The notes under the pieces: generated by a model
What the model was told of the DNA's origin: nothing
The model's input: only the letters and a program-made list of their open reading frames with translations
Databases searched by the model: none
Shown: positions 52,815 to 63,639 of the stretch, piece by piece
Position numbering within the stretch: the first letter of the stretch is position 1
Layout of the letters: each line of letters opens with the position of its first letter
Made by a program: the position numbers and the translations under genes
Source of the DNA: Macrotis lagotis
Taxonomy: Eukaryota > Chordata > Mammalia > Peramelemorphia > Peramelidae
NCBI RefSeq assembly: GCF_037893015.1
Contig: NC_133659.1
Span: forward strand, 16,788,746-16,852,745
Reading direction: 5' to 3'
Length of the DNA: 64,000 nucleotides

Positions 52815-53215
52815 TTCAGTATTTGTAGAGAACTTTACAAATATCTCATTTTATTTTTTCAACAATACTGGGATTTGAGTTATTATCTTGATTTCAAAGA
52901 TGAAGCAACTGAGTCACATGGAGAGATGAAGTGATTTGTCCAAGGTTACAAAGCTAGTAAATTTCTGAGGTTAGATTTGAACTCAGGCCCTCCTACTTTA
53001 AGTCCATATACATCTTGCCACCTGGATAGTCAAGTTTAAAAGCTTTTTAAAACAAATTTACAGTTACAAGAACCCTGGTCTAGCTGAACCTCCTGTGCTG
53101 CAGAGAGGGAACCTGGCCCAGAGAGGGAAAGCAACATGCCTAATGTCACAAAGCTAGTTGAGGAGTCAACATTTGAACCAAGATCCTTTGTCTTCAAACC
53201 ACTGTTAGATACTTA
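52815..53215 (-). repeat. Two inverted MIR elements
   Basis: 52815-53030 ('gagaactttacaaatatctcattttatt', 'gaagtgatttgtccaaggttacaaagctag') and 53085-53215 ('cccagagagggaaagcaacatgcctaatgtcac'). Confidence 0.8.
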
Positions 53216-53571
53216 GAAAACCCAGATGTTAATGACACTAATTGTAAAACAATATCTCTTGAGCCTCTCGACTTTCCAGTATTTTTCCTAGTATCCTTAT
53301 ATTCAGGACCATGAATTATGCATTATTTTGCCTTCCATATAGTAAGATTTTTGAGGTACCTTTGGGTCCCATCTGTCTGCTGCAGGTTTTGGATCATTTT
53401 TATTTTCATAGAAGTTCATTCACCAGAGTAGTTTCGGTTATTATCCAGAGACAGGTCTCCAGAGGAGTTTCCATACCAGGAAAAATAGATCCTTCTTGTC
53501 AAACTCATGTGAGATGTGATCGTTTTAACATGGCTGGTGTTGAGAGAACTTGACAGATAACACAGCTGCTT
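53216..53571. other. Unassigned sequence
   Basis: No recognised repeat. The 80-codon plus-strand frame 53311-53553 starts with ATG but has no domain I recognise. Confidence 0.3.
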
Positions 53572-53828
53572 TTTTAGGTATTCAATTTAATTCAGCAAAC
53601 TTTGGTTAAACCCTTTCTATAGACAAGGCTTTTTACCAGTCTGAGGAGGTTGCTAAGATGGATAAGACAAGGAAGTTATATATTCTGGTGGGGGAGAAAA
53701 GACAAGAAACGATGAGAGAAGATAGAGTACAAGAAATGCTTGGGAACAAAGAATTACAAAAGGTCTGAGGAGAGAGGCCAGGATCAGAGAAGGGCTTGCA
53801 GAAGTTTTAAACATAGGATAACAGAAAA
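53572..53828 (-). mobile_element. Inverted L2 3' fragment
   Basis: 'ttcagcaaactttggttaaaccc', 'aagttatatattctggtgggggag' and 'cagagaagggcttgcagaag' match the antisense L2 3' end and ORF end. Confidence 0.65.
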
Positions 53829-53834
53829 TATATT

Positions 53835-54140
53835 GAATAAGGAATGAAAGAATCTTGGTTCAAATCCCAGCTCACTTATTATTTATGTGACTTTGGGCAA
53901 ATCATTTAATCTACTATAGGTCACATGTGGTATGGTAAACAAAGGAACGGTCTTGAAATCAGGAAGACAGATTAAAAATCTGTTCCTGACACTTCCTGTG
54001 TACTTCATAAATCACTTCATGATTCTGAGTCTCAGTTTCTTTCTCTGCAAAATGATTATGATAATGCTTGCAGTAACATAAATGAAATACTATTTGTAGA
54101 ATACTTTGCAAACTTTAAGTTTTGTAAATTTTCACTATGG
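53835..54140 (+). repeat. Two THER1-type SINEs in series
   Basis: 53835-53935 ('cttggttcaaatcccagctcacttattatttatgtgactttgggcaaatcatttaatc') and 53935-54140 ('ttgaaatcaggaagacag', 'gagtctcagtttctttctctgcaaaatg', 'gaatactttgcaaactttaag'). Confidence 0.75.
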
Positions 54141-54689
54141 ATCATCTTCACCACCACCATCCAACACTTCACAAAGGTGTTTGATGCTTCACAAATGATT
54201 AATTAATGCTCGATGACTGATTAATCGATCATCTTCATCATTATTAGAGAATCAAATGAGATTAAAGTTTAATAGTTTAACCAGTAGGGGGCAATGCTAG
54301 CCATTAACCTAATTGCATTCATTAAAAAGGACAGGCTTTGTAAAGACCTTCATTTATCCATGCCAGGAAAGAATCAAGCTTTCTAAGATTCGTTGAGCAT
54401 CACCTTTTATTTTTAGCTCTGCCTCTCTATGGGTAGCCATACTCGTCTCTTGCATATGATTAGTGTAGACACATGGAGTCAGCATCATTCTGAACTTTTA
54501 CACACTGGATAACTCTGCCTCTTTTTTGGATTGATTATAAATTCCTAATTTCTTTATTAATGACCATGCTTATAGTAATGGTTTTATTTTGGCCAGAAAC
54601 CCTGAGGATATTCCCTGCTCAGATAGATTTCTATGTGTGTGTGTGTCTAGGTAAAAGAGGCCATTCTTGGCTTCATTCCTTGCCTAACC
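54141..54689. promoter_or_regulatory. Repeat-free block with CTCF-like site
   Basis: Balanced, non-repetitive sequence between SINEs, with several TAAT cores ('attaacctaattgcattc', 'gattaattaatgc') and the CTCF-like motif at 54281. Possibly conserved regulatory DNA; inference from composition only. Confidence 0.35.
54281..54295 (+). promoter_or_regulatory. CTCF-like motif
   Basis: CCAGTAGGGGGCAAT fits the CTCF core CCASYAGRKGGCRS except for the last base. Not within a recognised SINE. Confidence 0.55.
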
Positions 54690-54940
54690 TTAATGGGTAT
54701 TGCCTGAGTCAAACTGAGACCTGGGAAAGACCTTAATTCTAAAAGATCAGGGTTTCCCACTCATCTGGGACCATCTCCAGTTATCCAAGATCTATGTCTT
54801 GCCACTGGGCCAAGATGGTTCCAGAGGAGAAATTGAGATGTACAACTTTGCAAAGTTCTGCCTGCCTCCCTTCCCTCCAATCCATATCACCTTCCTGATC
54901 TCCTGGTCCTCTTTGAGAATGAAAGACAAACAAAAGCAAC
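54690..54940 (+). mobile_element. RTE-type 3' region or derived SINE
   Basis: 'gggaccatctccagttatccaagatctatgtcttgccactggg', 'tggttccagaggagaaattgagatg' and the end 'ctcctggtcctctttgagaatgaaagacaaacaaaagcaac' share the 3' end of the copies at 20860-20920 and, inverted, 25925-25965. Confidence 0.65.
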
Positions 54941-56674
54941 ATTTCTCTAAACTTTAATCACATCATCTGAGTACAACATAGTCATTGCTGCACTTCTCTC
55001 CAAACTTCTTGCATGCTGAATATATAAACACTGGAGGATACTATGTAGAGAGTTTTATTTTTTTTATGTATAGCATTGTATAGCATAAACATGATGTCAG
55101 ACCCACTTACACGGACAGTGTAGCCTATGGACATGGCATCTAATAATGTAGGTTTTATCCAAGGGGGAGAGCGGAACACACATACCGAAACTTTTCAAGG
55201 AAGCCTATGATCGGGGAATCCCTGTGTCTGACAAAACTTACAACGCTAGATCCTTGGTCCTTTCGGGAACTATCTGTACCATCCAGAGTTGTTTTTCTGC
55301 TAGCTATATTCCTTCTGGTCTTTATCACTGAGAGAAGCTGTTCCATTTCTGCTCTTGAGCTGTTTAGAGCAATGACAAGCTTTTTTTAGTTCACAGTCAC
55401 CCTTAATAGGGTGCTGAAAATGTGTTACACTATTGTGGTGAAAAAGAGTTCTTTAAAAGAAGAGACCTGCCAAAACCTTCCAGTTTGCAAATAACAATGG
55501 ATTCTGCTTTGTTCAATTAGCAAAGAACAAGTCACTTCAATACAGATGCAACAGAAGTGATTCCCTTTCCATGTTCTCCTTCTTAAACCAGAAAAGGCAA
55601 TAGATGGTAACAAGGCACCCCTGAGAAGATAATCCCTTCTTGAGCTGTGGATAGTAGGAGAGAAAAAAGAACCTTCCTAAAGTGGAAGCAGAATACAGAT
55701 CTCTCCTAAGGAGATTCTAGCAGCTGCTTGTCCAACTAATCAACAAAGTTTTGGATCTCCTCTAATCCGCTATCCCCCATCAAAGAAGGGGAAGGGTCAG
55801 ACGTCTCTGTTAGAACGTTTGTGAGTCATTGGTTGAGAGTTCTTGTGACTCCGGCTCTTAGCTTTTTCTCCTGCTTCTTCCATCATCCAATGGTTTCTTA
55901 AAGCCTTCAGAATCTTTTTTTATATAGCTTAATTGGCTTCTTCTACCTTCTATTGCCTTTAGAAGCTCTTATCCTCAGCTCCCACTTTAGAAATATTAAT
56001 AACATTTTTAAAAATTAGTCTAGTTTGAAGCCTTTGAACTAAAGCTAAGAGAAACCCCATCAGTCTTTCTTTAACTATCAATTTGAAAAGAATGTCCTGC
56101 TCCCTTCTCTCCACATCAGCTCAGGAAAGGACTCTTCCTTGAAGTAATTAAGGGAAAGGGCCCTTGGCTGATCCACATTGACTTTATTAGGGTAATTATC
56201 AGAGTAAGAGAAGGAAAAAGTCTCTTTGATTACTTCAGTTAATGGAAATTTCTCTTGAATTCACCTTTGACCAATTGGAAAAGAGAATTCTTAAAGGGAA
56301 TGGGCAAAGGGAGATTGAATAGTTTTAGGAAAATGATTCTCCAAGGGTGTGCCAAAAGTTAAGTGACTATTGTTTTGTTTGATGAAGCAAAATGTTCCCT
56401 GAACTTTACCCCGAATACTGTAACTATATTTTATCATATTATAACATTTGCCTTGTTCAGGAACTCTATAAATTATAACCTTGAAAACCACTTGTCAAAA
56501 AGAGATTTTCAGAGTCATGGGATATCTTTATCTATATTTGGTTCTCTTAGATTAGAATAAGGTAAATTAATAAAAATGTTTCTAACAGACTAAAACAAAG
56601 AAGATGAAATTTTATTTCATATGCTTCTAATCAGAACCTCCCTGCTGGTCCACAACTCATCTTTACCTTTTTTT
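54941..56674. other. 1.7 kb without recognised repeats
   Basis: Mixed-composition, non-repetitive sequence. Open frames are 60-66 codons, occur on both strands and show no familiar protein. May be unique intergenic DNA, a decayed LTR element or non-coding exons; nothing distinguishes these by eye. Confidence 0.35.
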
Positions 56675-56832
56675 GTTGTTTTTGCTTTTTTTTTTTACAA
56701 GGCAATGGGGTTAAATGACTTATCCAAGGTCACACAGCTAGGTCATTATTAAGTGTCTAGAAACAGCTTTGAACTCAGGTCCTCCTGACTCCAAGGCTGG
56801 TGTTTTATCCACTGTACCACCTTAGATGTCCC
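56675..56832 (-). repeat. Inverted WSINE1-like SINE
   Basis: 'ttttacaaggcaatggggttaaatgacttatccaaggtcacacag' to 'ccactgtaccaccttagatgtccc', T-tailed. Confidence 0.94.
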
Positions 56833-56931
56833 TTTTTTTACCTTTTGAATTCAAACCTGAAAAATCTACCTTCTGCAGCTATGAACTCAACAGTCCTATT
56901 ATCTTCCCAACATCTCCAAACGGTTTCCTGA

Positions 56932-57009
<78 letters not shown>

Positions 57010-57032
57010 CACATATATATACATATATATGT
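56932..57032 (+). repeat. (AT)n microsatellite
   Basis: About 100 bases of AT repeats with a few CA and GT interruptions. The frames on both strands through it are artefacts. Confidence 0.97.
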
Positions 57033-57309
57033 CAAGTATAACTTTTAAAATTCTAAAAATAGTCATATGCAAATGAGTATATAGAGTACAAAGCTTTAGA
57101 GCAGATGACTTCAGTCTTATGGCATTGATCTAAAGGGAATTTTTCATTCAGGCCTCAAAATGGATTAGATCTCTCATCAACATTTGGGCTGGGAGATTGG
57201 GTTTCTTTAAAAGTGTATTTTATGAGTTTTCTTTACACAAATGATCTTTTCCCCTCTGCCCCCTTCAGATATCACAAAGAGAACACCATGAATATAGATT
57301 CAAATACGA
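57033..57309. other. Unassigned sequence
   Basis: No recognised element. Confidence 0.3.
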
Positions 57310-58190
57310 TCTGTTAAGAAGACTTTCTTACTATGTGCCAAATACCAAGTTAAGCAATGGAAATTCAAACAAAGTGCAGAAAAGATGGGGGAAAAACATG
57401 GCTCTTGGATTCAAGGGACTCACATTCTAATGGGGAGACAGCATATGAATAAAGGCGCACCTAAATATGCATATATATGTCTATGGAGAGAGAGAGAAGG
57501 AGGGAGAAGGAGAGAGAGGAGAGAGGAGAAAAAGGAAAGGGTGAAAGAAAGAAGAGAGGGAGAGAGAGAGAAGGAAGGGGGAGAGAGAGAAGGAGAGGGA
57601 GAGAAAAAGAGACAGGATGGAGGGAGAGGGAGGAAGAAAAGGAGAGAGAGAGACAGACAGACAGAGAGAGATAGAGACAAAGAGATGGAGAGAGAGAGCC
57701 AGAGAGAGACAGAGAGAGAGGAGGGGAAGAGAGGGGAGAGAGAGGGGAGGAGAGGGGAGGAGGGGAGGAGGGGGAGGAGAGGAGAGGGAGGAATAGAGAG
57801 AAAGATATTATAATTGAAAGATAATCTCATAGGGAAGGCACTTACACTGGGAGATAAGGGTGGGAAAAAAACAGAAAAGGCCTCCTATAGAAGGTAAGAT
57901 TTGATCTGAGTCTGAAAAGGAAGCCAATAAAACTAGGAGGTGGGAATGAGAACATTTCAGGCATAGGGAACAATCAGTGCAAAATAGTATTGTATGCAAG
58001 CAACAACATTAGGATCAATGTTGCTAAAGATAGAGTATGTGAAGTTTAAGAATAGGAAAGGTAAGAAAGGAACTAGTTATGAAGTCTTTAAATACCAACC
58101 GGAAGATTTTTATATTTCTTCTTTGATGTAATGGGGTGCCACTTGATTTTATTGAGTAGGGGAAGTGACATGGTAAGACTTATGATTCCT
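57310..58190 (-). mobile_element. Inverted L2 with a large internal GA-rich expansion
   Basis: 57310-57470 ('ttcttactatgtgccaaataccaag', 'ttcaagggactcacattctaatgggg') is the antisense 3' end. 57830-58190 ('cctcctatagaaggtaagatttgatctgagtctg', 'aacatttcaggcatagggaac', 'ttgattttattgagtaggggaagtgacatgg') continues into the ORF. Confidence 0.82.
57487..57800 (+). repeat. GA/GGA-rich tract within L2
   Basis: Over 300 bases of almost only G and A, in irregular GA, GGA and GGGA units. The 142-codon plus frame (R, E, G, K) and 136-codon minus frame (S, L, P, F) here are low-complexity artefacts. Confidence 0.97.
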
Positions 58191-58199
58191 GAAATATCT

Positions 58200-59545
58200 C
58201 TTCTTGATCTATTTTCCAGTTTAGTTGCTTTTGCTATGAGATACCTTACATTTCCTCCTTTTTCAGTCCTTTTACTTTATCTTAATTTCTTTTTGTCTCA
58301 TGGAGTCACCAGTTTCTATTTGGTCCTTACTAATTTTCTTGGAAAAAATTTCATACCTCTTGTGCCAAGCTGTCAATTCCTTTTCCAATTCTTTCATCCA
58401 TAGTTTTCATTTCTTTTTCATTTCCCCCTCAAGTCATCTCATTTAATTTATTAAAAAAACCAACATGTTTAGACTCTTGCTTCATTTCTTACTGGAACTC
58501 TAGTTGAATCTATGCCCAAGCTATGTTTTTATTTGATGCTTTGCTTGTTTTGATAGATTTTTGTCGTTGTTCTCTTATTCTGGGTTTGCATCTTGAGTGT
58601 CCCTATCATCATTATAGCTTTTTTATGATGGTATTTTATTTTTCTTTCTTTCATTCCTCTAGTCTTTCAGACTTTATCCTTTCTGTTGAAGTTGCGTTCT
58701 GCACAATTCTGGAAGGAATATCTGGGCTGGCCCTGCTGCTGCTGCTACTGATTTCTTGAGGTGTTGAGTATTATGTTATGGCAGGACTGTAAAGTCAGAG
58801 TGTTTCCAGTGTGGTTGGATCCAAGGCAAAGTTGGCTTTCTTTCCCCCTACTCTGACTTCTGCAAATTCTTGACCTGGGCTTGGGTCTGAGCAACACACC
58901 TGTGGGCTCGTCCTATCTTATGTTTCAGCTGATGGTAGCTGGACTCTGTTATTAGCAGCTAGTTGGAAAACTCTGTGAGTTCTTAGCATGAGAACTTTAG
59001 GAGGATCCTTTCTGGTGTGAAGGTCCTATCCTTGTTAGGCTTGTTCAAACTTCAGACTGGACTGAAGATGAAACTGAGGACTTGCTGCTCGCTTCTTAAT
59101 TTGTTACTTATTTGGTAGCAAGCCTTTGGACTTAGACATCTCCTTATCCTGGCCTAGGCTAATCTGGATTCCTAGATCTGGAGACTGAGTGACAGAACTG
59201 CCAGTTGGCATCTGTTCCTGCACCCTTCACAGGATCAGGCTCCTCTCTGCCAGATCTTGGACCTCTTCGTCTTTCCTCCTTGGATAACCTCTCCTTATAT
59301 TAGAATATTCTGCATATCTGGCCAAACCTGTCCCCAGCGTCTGCAGACTTCTCTGGCTGGATTCATCTTGCATAGAAAGATGCCTCACTTTGAATTTTTT
59401 TGGATTTATTGACCAGAATTTAGTCTGTTTCAGTTTCTAGGTCTATTTGGAGGAGTTAGGCAGGGATGAGAGTAGGTAGGTGAGGGGGAAACTTACTTTT
59501 CCTTCTTTCTACTTCTCTGAATTCATGGTACTTTTGACTTCATCT
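58200..59545 (-). mobile_element. Inverted L1: ORF1 start and 5' UTR
   Basis: 58200-58430 is antisense ORF1 ('tctattttccagtttagttgcttttgctatgagatacc', 'tctcatggagtcaccagtttctatttggtcc'). 58430-59545 ('gaatatctgggctggccctgctgctgctgctactgatttcttgagg' onward) is presumed 5' UTR. ORF2 is missing from this copy. Confidence 0.7.
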
Positions 59546-59549
59546 TTTG

Positions 59550-59955
59550 TTTTTTAAAAAATTTTTTAAGAAAGATATTTATTTTGAGTTTTACAATTTC
59601 CCCCCCCCCCTTCTTGCTTCCTTCCCCCCAACCCCACAGAAGGCATTCTATTAGTCTTTACATTGGTTCCATGGTATACATTGATCTCAGTTGACTGTGA
59701 TGAGAGAGAAATCATATCCTTAAGGAAGAAAAATAAAATAGGAGATAGTAAAATTGCATAATAAGATAATAGTTCCCCCCCCCCCCATTTGGAGGTAATA
59801 GTCTTTAGTCTTTGTTCAAAGTCCATAATTCTTTCTCTGGATATAGATGGTATTCTTCATTGCAGACAGGCCCAAATTGTCCCTGGTTGTTGCACTAATG
59901 GAGTGAGCAAGTCCATCAAGGTTGATCATCACCCCTATTTTTGTCTTCATCTTAA
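59550..59955 (-). mobile_element. Inverted L1 3' UTR, well preserved
   Basis: 'aaagatatttattttgagttttacaatttcccc', 'tccatggtatacattgatctcagttgactgtgatgagagagaaatcatatccttaaggaag', 'ctttgttcaaagtccataattctttctctgg', 'gagcaagtccatcaaggttgatcatcaccc'. Little decay suggests a recently active L1 subfamily. Confidence 0.9.
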
Positions 59956-60095
59956 CATTACTTGAAGAAAATCATTTTACCCAGCTTTGTGGAGAATGGA
60001 TTGAAGTAAGGAGAGATTTGAAGTGAGGATATAGTTTAAAAGGCAGCTATTTGCCTTGCATCCAACCACACTGGAAAATATATATACATACATAC

Positions 60096-60203
<108 letters not shown>

Positions 60204-60217
60204 CTAAAGATATTGTG

Positions 60218-60412
60218 AAAAGAGAAATGGCAGGGGTGGCTAGGTGGCTTAGCGGATAAAGCACCAGCCTTGGAGTCAGGCGTACCTGGGTTCAAATCTG
60301 GTCTCAGACACTTAATAATGACCTAGCTGTGTGGCCTTGGGCAAGCCACTTAACCCCATTTGCCTTGCAAAAACCTAAAAAAAAAAGAAAAGAAAAGAAA
60401 AGAGAAATGGCA
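60218..60412 (+). repeat. WSINE1-like SINE with perfect 15-bp target duplication
   Basis: AAAAGAGAAATGGCA occurs at 60218-60232 and 60398-60412. The body starts 'ggggtggctaggtggcttagcgg' and ends 'ttgcaaaaacctaaaaaaaa' with an AAAAG-rich tail. A young insertion into L2. Confidence 0.97.
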
Positions 60413-60634
60413 AGCTATGGCAATGGATTTGGGCAAGAGTTGAGTCAAAAATGACATTGAGGCTGGGAGTCTGAGAGATAGTAAGAATGGCAGCACCCAC
60501 AACAACAATAGATTGATTTGAAATAAGGGAGGGATTGGAGGAAAGGCTAAGTCCACAATACATCATAAGAATCTACCTCAAAGCCAACTAAACAGTTCAA
60601 ATCTCTCCTGGACCCAACCAGAAGGCCATGATAG

Positions 60635-60905
60635 CTATCCTACAGTGCTTGAAATGTTGCCATGTACAAAAGGGGATCAAACATTTTCGGGTTGGTCTTG
60701 GGGGCAGATCTAGGAGCAATGAGTAGAAGCTTCAAAGTGGCAAATTGTGGTTTAGCTTCAGGAAACACTTCCTAGCAGAACTATGCCAGGCGAGAGTTAG
60801 CTGCTTTAAAAGGAAGTGAGCTCCCTGTCACTACAGATTCCGAAGGAAAGGCTATGAAGCATCGCCTTCTCCTTCTTTGTGTATGAATTGGACTAGCTGT
60901 CTGTT
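60635..60905 (+). mobile_element. CR1/L3-type LINE 3' fragment
   Basis: 'aggagcaatgagtagaagcttcaaagtggcaaattgtggtttagcttcaggaaacacttcctagcagaactatg' and 'aaggaagtgagctccctgtcactacag' follow the CR1/L3 3' ORF region closely. Confidence 0.78.
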
Positions 60906-61332
60906 CTAACAATTCTGCAATTCAGTCCATAGGCAAGCTCCAAACCCTAGGGTTCCAGAAGAGACAGAGCTCGGGTGTTTTATTTCCAACCCAACAATTC
61001 CACCAGTATGCAGAGGAGTATAAAAAATAAAATGGTTCTCACTTGTGGTTTAACTTATGGTATTCTGGGACCTGCATCCCCTCCAGATGGGATGAGGGGA
61101 AGCTCAGGAGCTGGCTCAGGGCCAGATCTCAACTCCAGTCTTGTTGACAGCAACCTCATCCCAGTCACTTCCTGCCTTATTGTTCATCATTTGCGCTGCC
61201 TTGAACCACTCTTTCCAGTCTGTTCATTAATGGTTGACTCCTAGGAAAGCACAGACCAAAGAAAGAACAAATTATCTTTTGCTCCAAAAGTCATCTTGAT
61301 CAGTCTGGGGAAAGGAAGGGTCTTCCAACTTG
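60906..61332. other. Unassigned sequence
   Basis: No recognised repeat. The 89-codon plus frame 60975-61244 has no recognisable product. Confidence 0.3.
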
Positions 61333-61553
61333 GCTAAACAATTTACAAAAATCTCATTCGATCTTCATAACAACCCTGGAAGAAGGCACATGCTATTTAT
61401 CCCTCATTTTACAAGGAAGGAAATGGAGGCTGATAGAGATAAAGTGGTTTTCCCAGGGTCTCAGAGCTGGGGAGTGTCTGAAGCAAGATTTCAACTCAGA
61501 TATTCCTACCTCCAAGATTAGTGCTCTCTCCACTGTACCACCAGCTGCCTCTA
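61333..61553 (-). repeat. Inverted MIR, near full length
   Basis: 'acaatttacaaaaatctcattcgatcttcataacaaccctgg', 'cattttacaaggaaggaaatggaggc' and 'tctccactgtaccaccagctgcc'. Confidence 0.88.
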
Positions 61554-61649
61554 TAGAGTCTTGCCTCTCATAGTTCTTTATTTTCTTCTCTTTCCTTCTT
61601 CTTGAATACTTTCCTCTGTAATTATTTCAATAGTCAGCAAATCTTGGCC

Positions 61650-61895
61650 AGTGTGGTATGGCTCATAGGGTAACAGACTAAAAGTTCAGGATCTGGAAAA
61701 CATGAGTTCAAATTTTGCCTCACACTCTTCCTATTTATGTGATGTTAGAAAGATCTTATAATATATATAATATCTTATATACATAATATATAATATCTAT
61801 AATATCTTATTATATAGAATATAATATCTTATAATATATAATATACAATATAATAATATATAATATAATAATATATAATATATCTTACAATATAA
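61650..61895 (+). repeat. THER1-type SINE head, then AT-rich satellite-like tract
   Basis: 61650-61757 shows 'ggtatggctcatagggtaacagac', 'catgagttcaaattttgcctcac'. 61757-61895 is an (AATAT)-rich low-complexity tract. Confidence 0.75.
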
Positions 61896-62160
61896 ATGAA
61901 GCAATTGGAGTTAATCGCCTCTAAGGTACTTTCAACTCTAATCTATCATCCCATGAGCCCTCCCTGCTGAGGGGCTAAAGATACAAAGGAAGAAGGTCAC
62001 TAAACAAAGCACTTTTCTCATACCAGCCCTATTGATTGATTATTATGATCACAATTGCACAGATGAGGAAACTGAAGAAAAGCAATTTTTCTCATAGTCA
62101 CATAGTTAGGACCAAGATCTGATCCTAGATCCTAGATCCTAGATCTTCTCTTTTCTTCAC
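61896..62160 (-). repeat. Inverted MIR scrap with a 7-bp tandem repeat
   Basis: 62040-62120 has 'acagatgaggaaactgaagaaaag' and 'gtcacatagttagg'. Three copies of GATCCTA follow at 62121-62144. Confidence 0.7.
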
Positions 62161-62827
62161 TCCAATTGCAGCGGGTTTTCCCTAGAGTATCATGCGGTTG
62201 TAGGAGAAAATAAGTTAAACCAGGCTTAAAATAAAGGTTGTTTTCAGTACCATACTTCCACCACAGAGACCAGTACTGTCTGCAGGCTGGTGGTTTGAGC
62301 CTGGGCTCCTCTGCCCCAGGAACTGGAGGGATCACTCAGCTTTCAGAAAATAAGACATGAAGTCATCCTGTTCCCAAGTTACCAGATGTAGAGATGCCTT
62401 GGCAAATGAAGATCTCAGGATCTCTGATAAGTATGAAATATTATCAGGGCAGACATGACAGTGACAATGTCACTGATGGGGTGATTATTCATGACCCATG
62501 AATCACAGGATAACCATCACAAACAAGACCAGCCGCAAAAGTCAAGGGCATCAAACTTCGCCAGGTCCCAGAGCTGCTGTAACGCACCCACACAAGCTCG
62601 ATGATTCCTCCAGTACAGGGGTTATTTATGAATTCTTTCAGGCACAAGATATTTCATTAAAAAATTTCACCTCTTTTCCTGAATACACATCTTCCAGCAG
62701 GACTCATGGCAATGTTTCTGTGACTGCCTTCTAAGTCTAGGAATCAGGAAAGAAGATTAATTGTCCATTCCTTCCCTTCCCAAAGGTGGACACAAAGCAA
62801 TAGGCCAATTCCATTCTCACAGGACTA
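62161..62827. other. Unassigned sequence
   Basis: About 670 bases of non-repetitive sequence without a credible coding frame. Confidence 0.3.
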
Positions 62828-63018
62828 TAGAATTTTAGGACTGAAGGGACCTTAGAGATTCATTCATCCACTCCCTTTATTTTACAGAGGAGGAAACTGA
62901 ACCTTAGAGAGAGAAAGTGGTTGACCTGATAGCATACAAGTCTTTAGTACCAGAGTTAAGATTGAACCTGTCTCCTGACCCCAAATCTAAAAATCCTGTG
63001 CTCTCTCCACCATGTCAG
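62828..63018 (-). repeat. Inverted MIR-type SINE
   Basis: 'aattttaggactgaagggaccttagagattc', 'acagaggaggaaactgaaccttagagagag' and 'cctgtgctctctccaccatgtc'. Confidence 0.82.
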
Positions 63019-63244
63019 GTTTCCTCCACCCATCCTTATGCAGATTTACCAAGAGGATTTGATTCACTTCCCATGAGTGGTGATGATTAATGGTTAGATG
63101 GATTCCCTAATTTTTCCCAGTCCCATAGGAGAACCCCCAACAAAGCCTTCCCAACTTGTTTTTGTAAGTACCCCAAAATGACAATTCTTTTGTTGGAAGA
63201 GATACAGAGAGATGGAAAGAAAGAGGACAAATTTAAAGGATAAA
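63019..63244. other. Unassigned sequence
   Basis: No recognised element. Confidence 0.3.
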
Positions 63245-63329
63245 ATGACAGCATATTAGAGTTTCTGGAGGCAGGAAGAACTGGGTTCAAATCCTACCTT
63301 AAACATTTAATAGCCCTATAATCATGGAT
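63245..63329 (+). repeat. SINE head fragment interrupted by the next SINE
   Basis: 'ggaggcaggaagaactgggttcaaatcctaccttaaacatttaatagcc' is a THER1 or RTE-tailed SINE head, cut by the insertion at 63345. Confidence 0.7.
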
Positions 63330-63512
63330 AAGTTTCTTAAGACATGGGGCGGCTAGGTGGCGTAGTGGATAAAGCACGGGCCCTGGAGTCAGGAGTACCT
63401 GGGTTCAAATCCGGTCTCAAACACTTAATAATTACCTTAGCCGTGTGGCCTTGGGCAAGCCACTTAACCCTGTTTGCCTTGCAAAAACCTAAAAAAAAAG
63501 TTTCTTAAGACA
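63330..63512 (+). repeat. Young WSINE1-like SINE with perfect 15-bp target duplication
   Basis: AAGTTTCTTAAGACA at 63330-63344 and 63498-63512 brackets a near-consensus body beginning 'ggggcggctaggtggcgtagtggataaagcac'. With the copy at 60218-60412 it is the youngest-looking insertion in the window. Confidence 0.98.
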
Positions 63513-63639
63513 ATTAAGAAATATTTGGAAAGGAAATCTAATTTTATAGATTTATAAGTATTATAAATACAGGATCATTGTTTATAATGTTTATAATATT
63601 CTCTATGTATTGAATGAACACCTTTTGCAGATGACCCAT
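63513..63639. other. Short unassigned stretch
   Basis: AT-rich sequence; may hold the rest of the interrupted SINE. Ends near a poly-C run at about 63641. Confidence 0.3.

Noticed and set aside
53311-53553. 80-codon plus-strand frame in repeat-poor DNA
   Set aside because: No domain, no flanking splice signals worth noting, and composition like its non-coding surroundings.
57385-57830. 142- and 136-codon frames on both strands
   Set aside because: Low-complexity translations (R/E/G/K and S/L/P/F) of a GA-rich tract inside L2.
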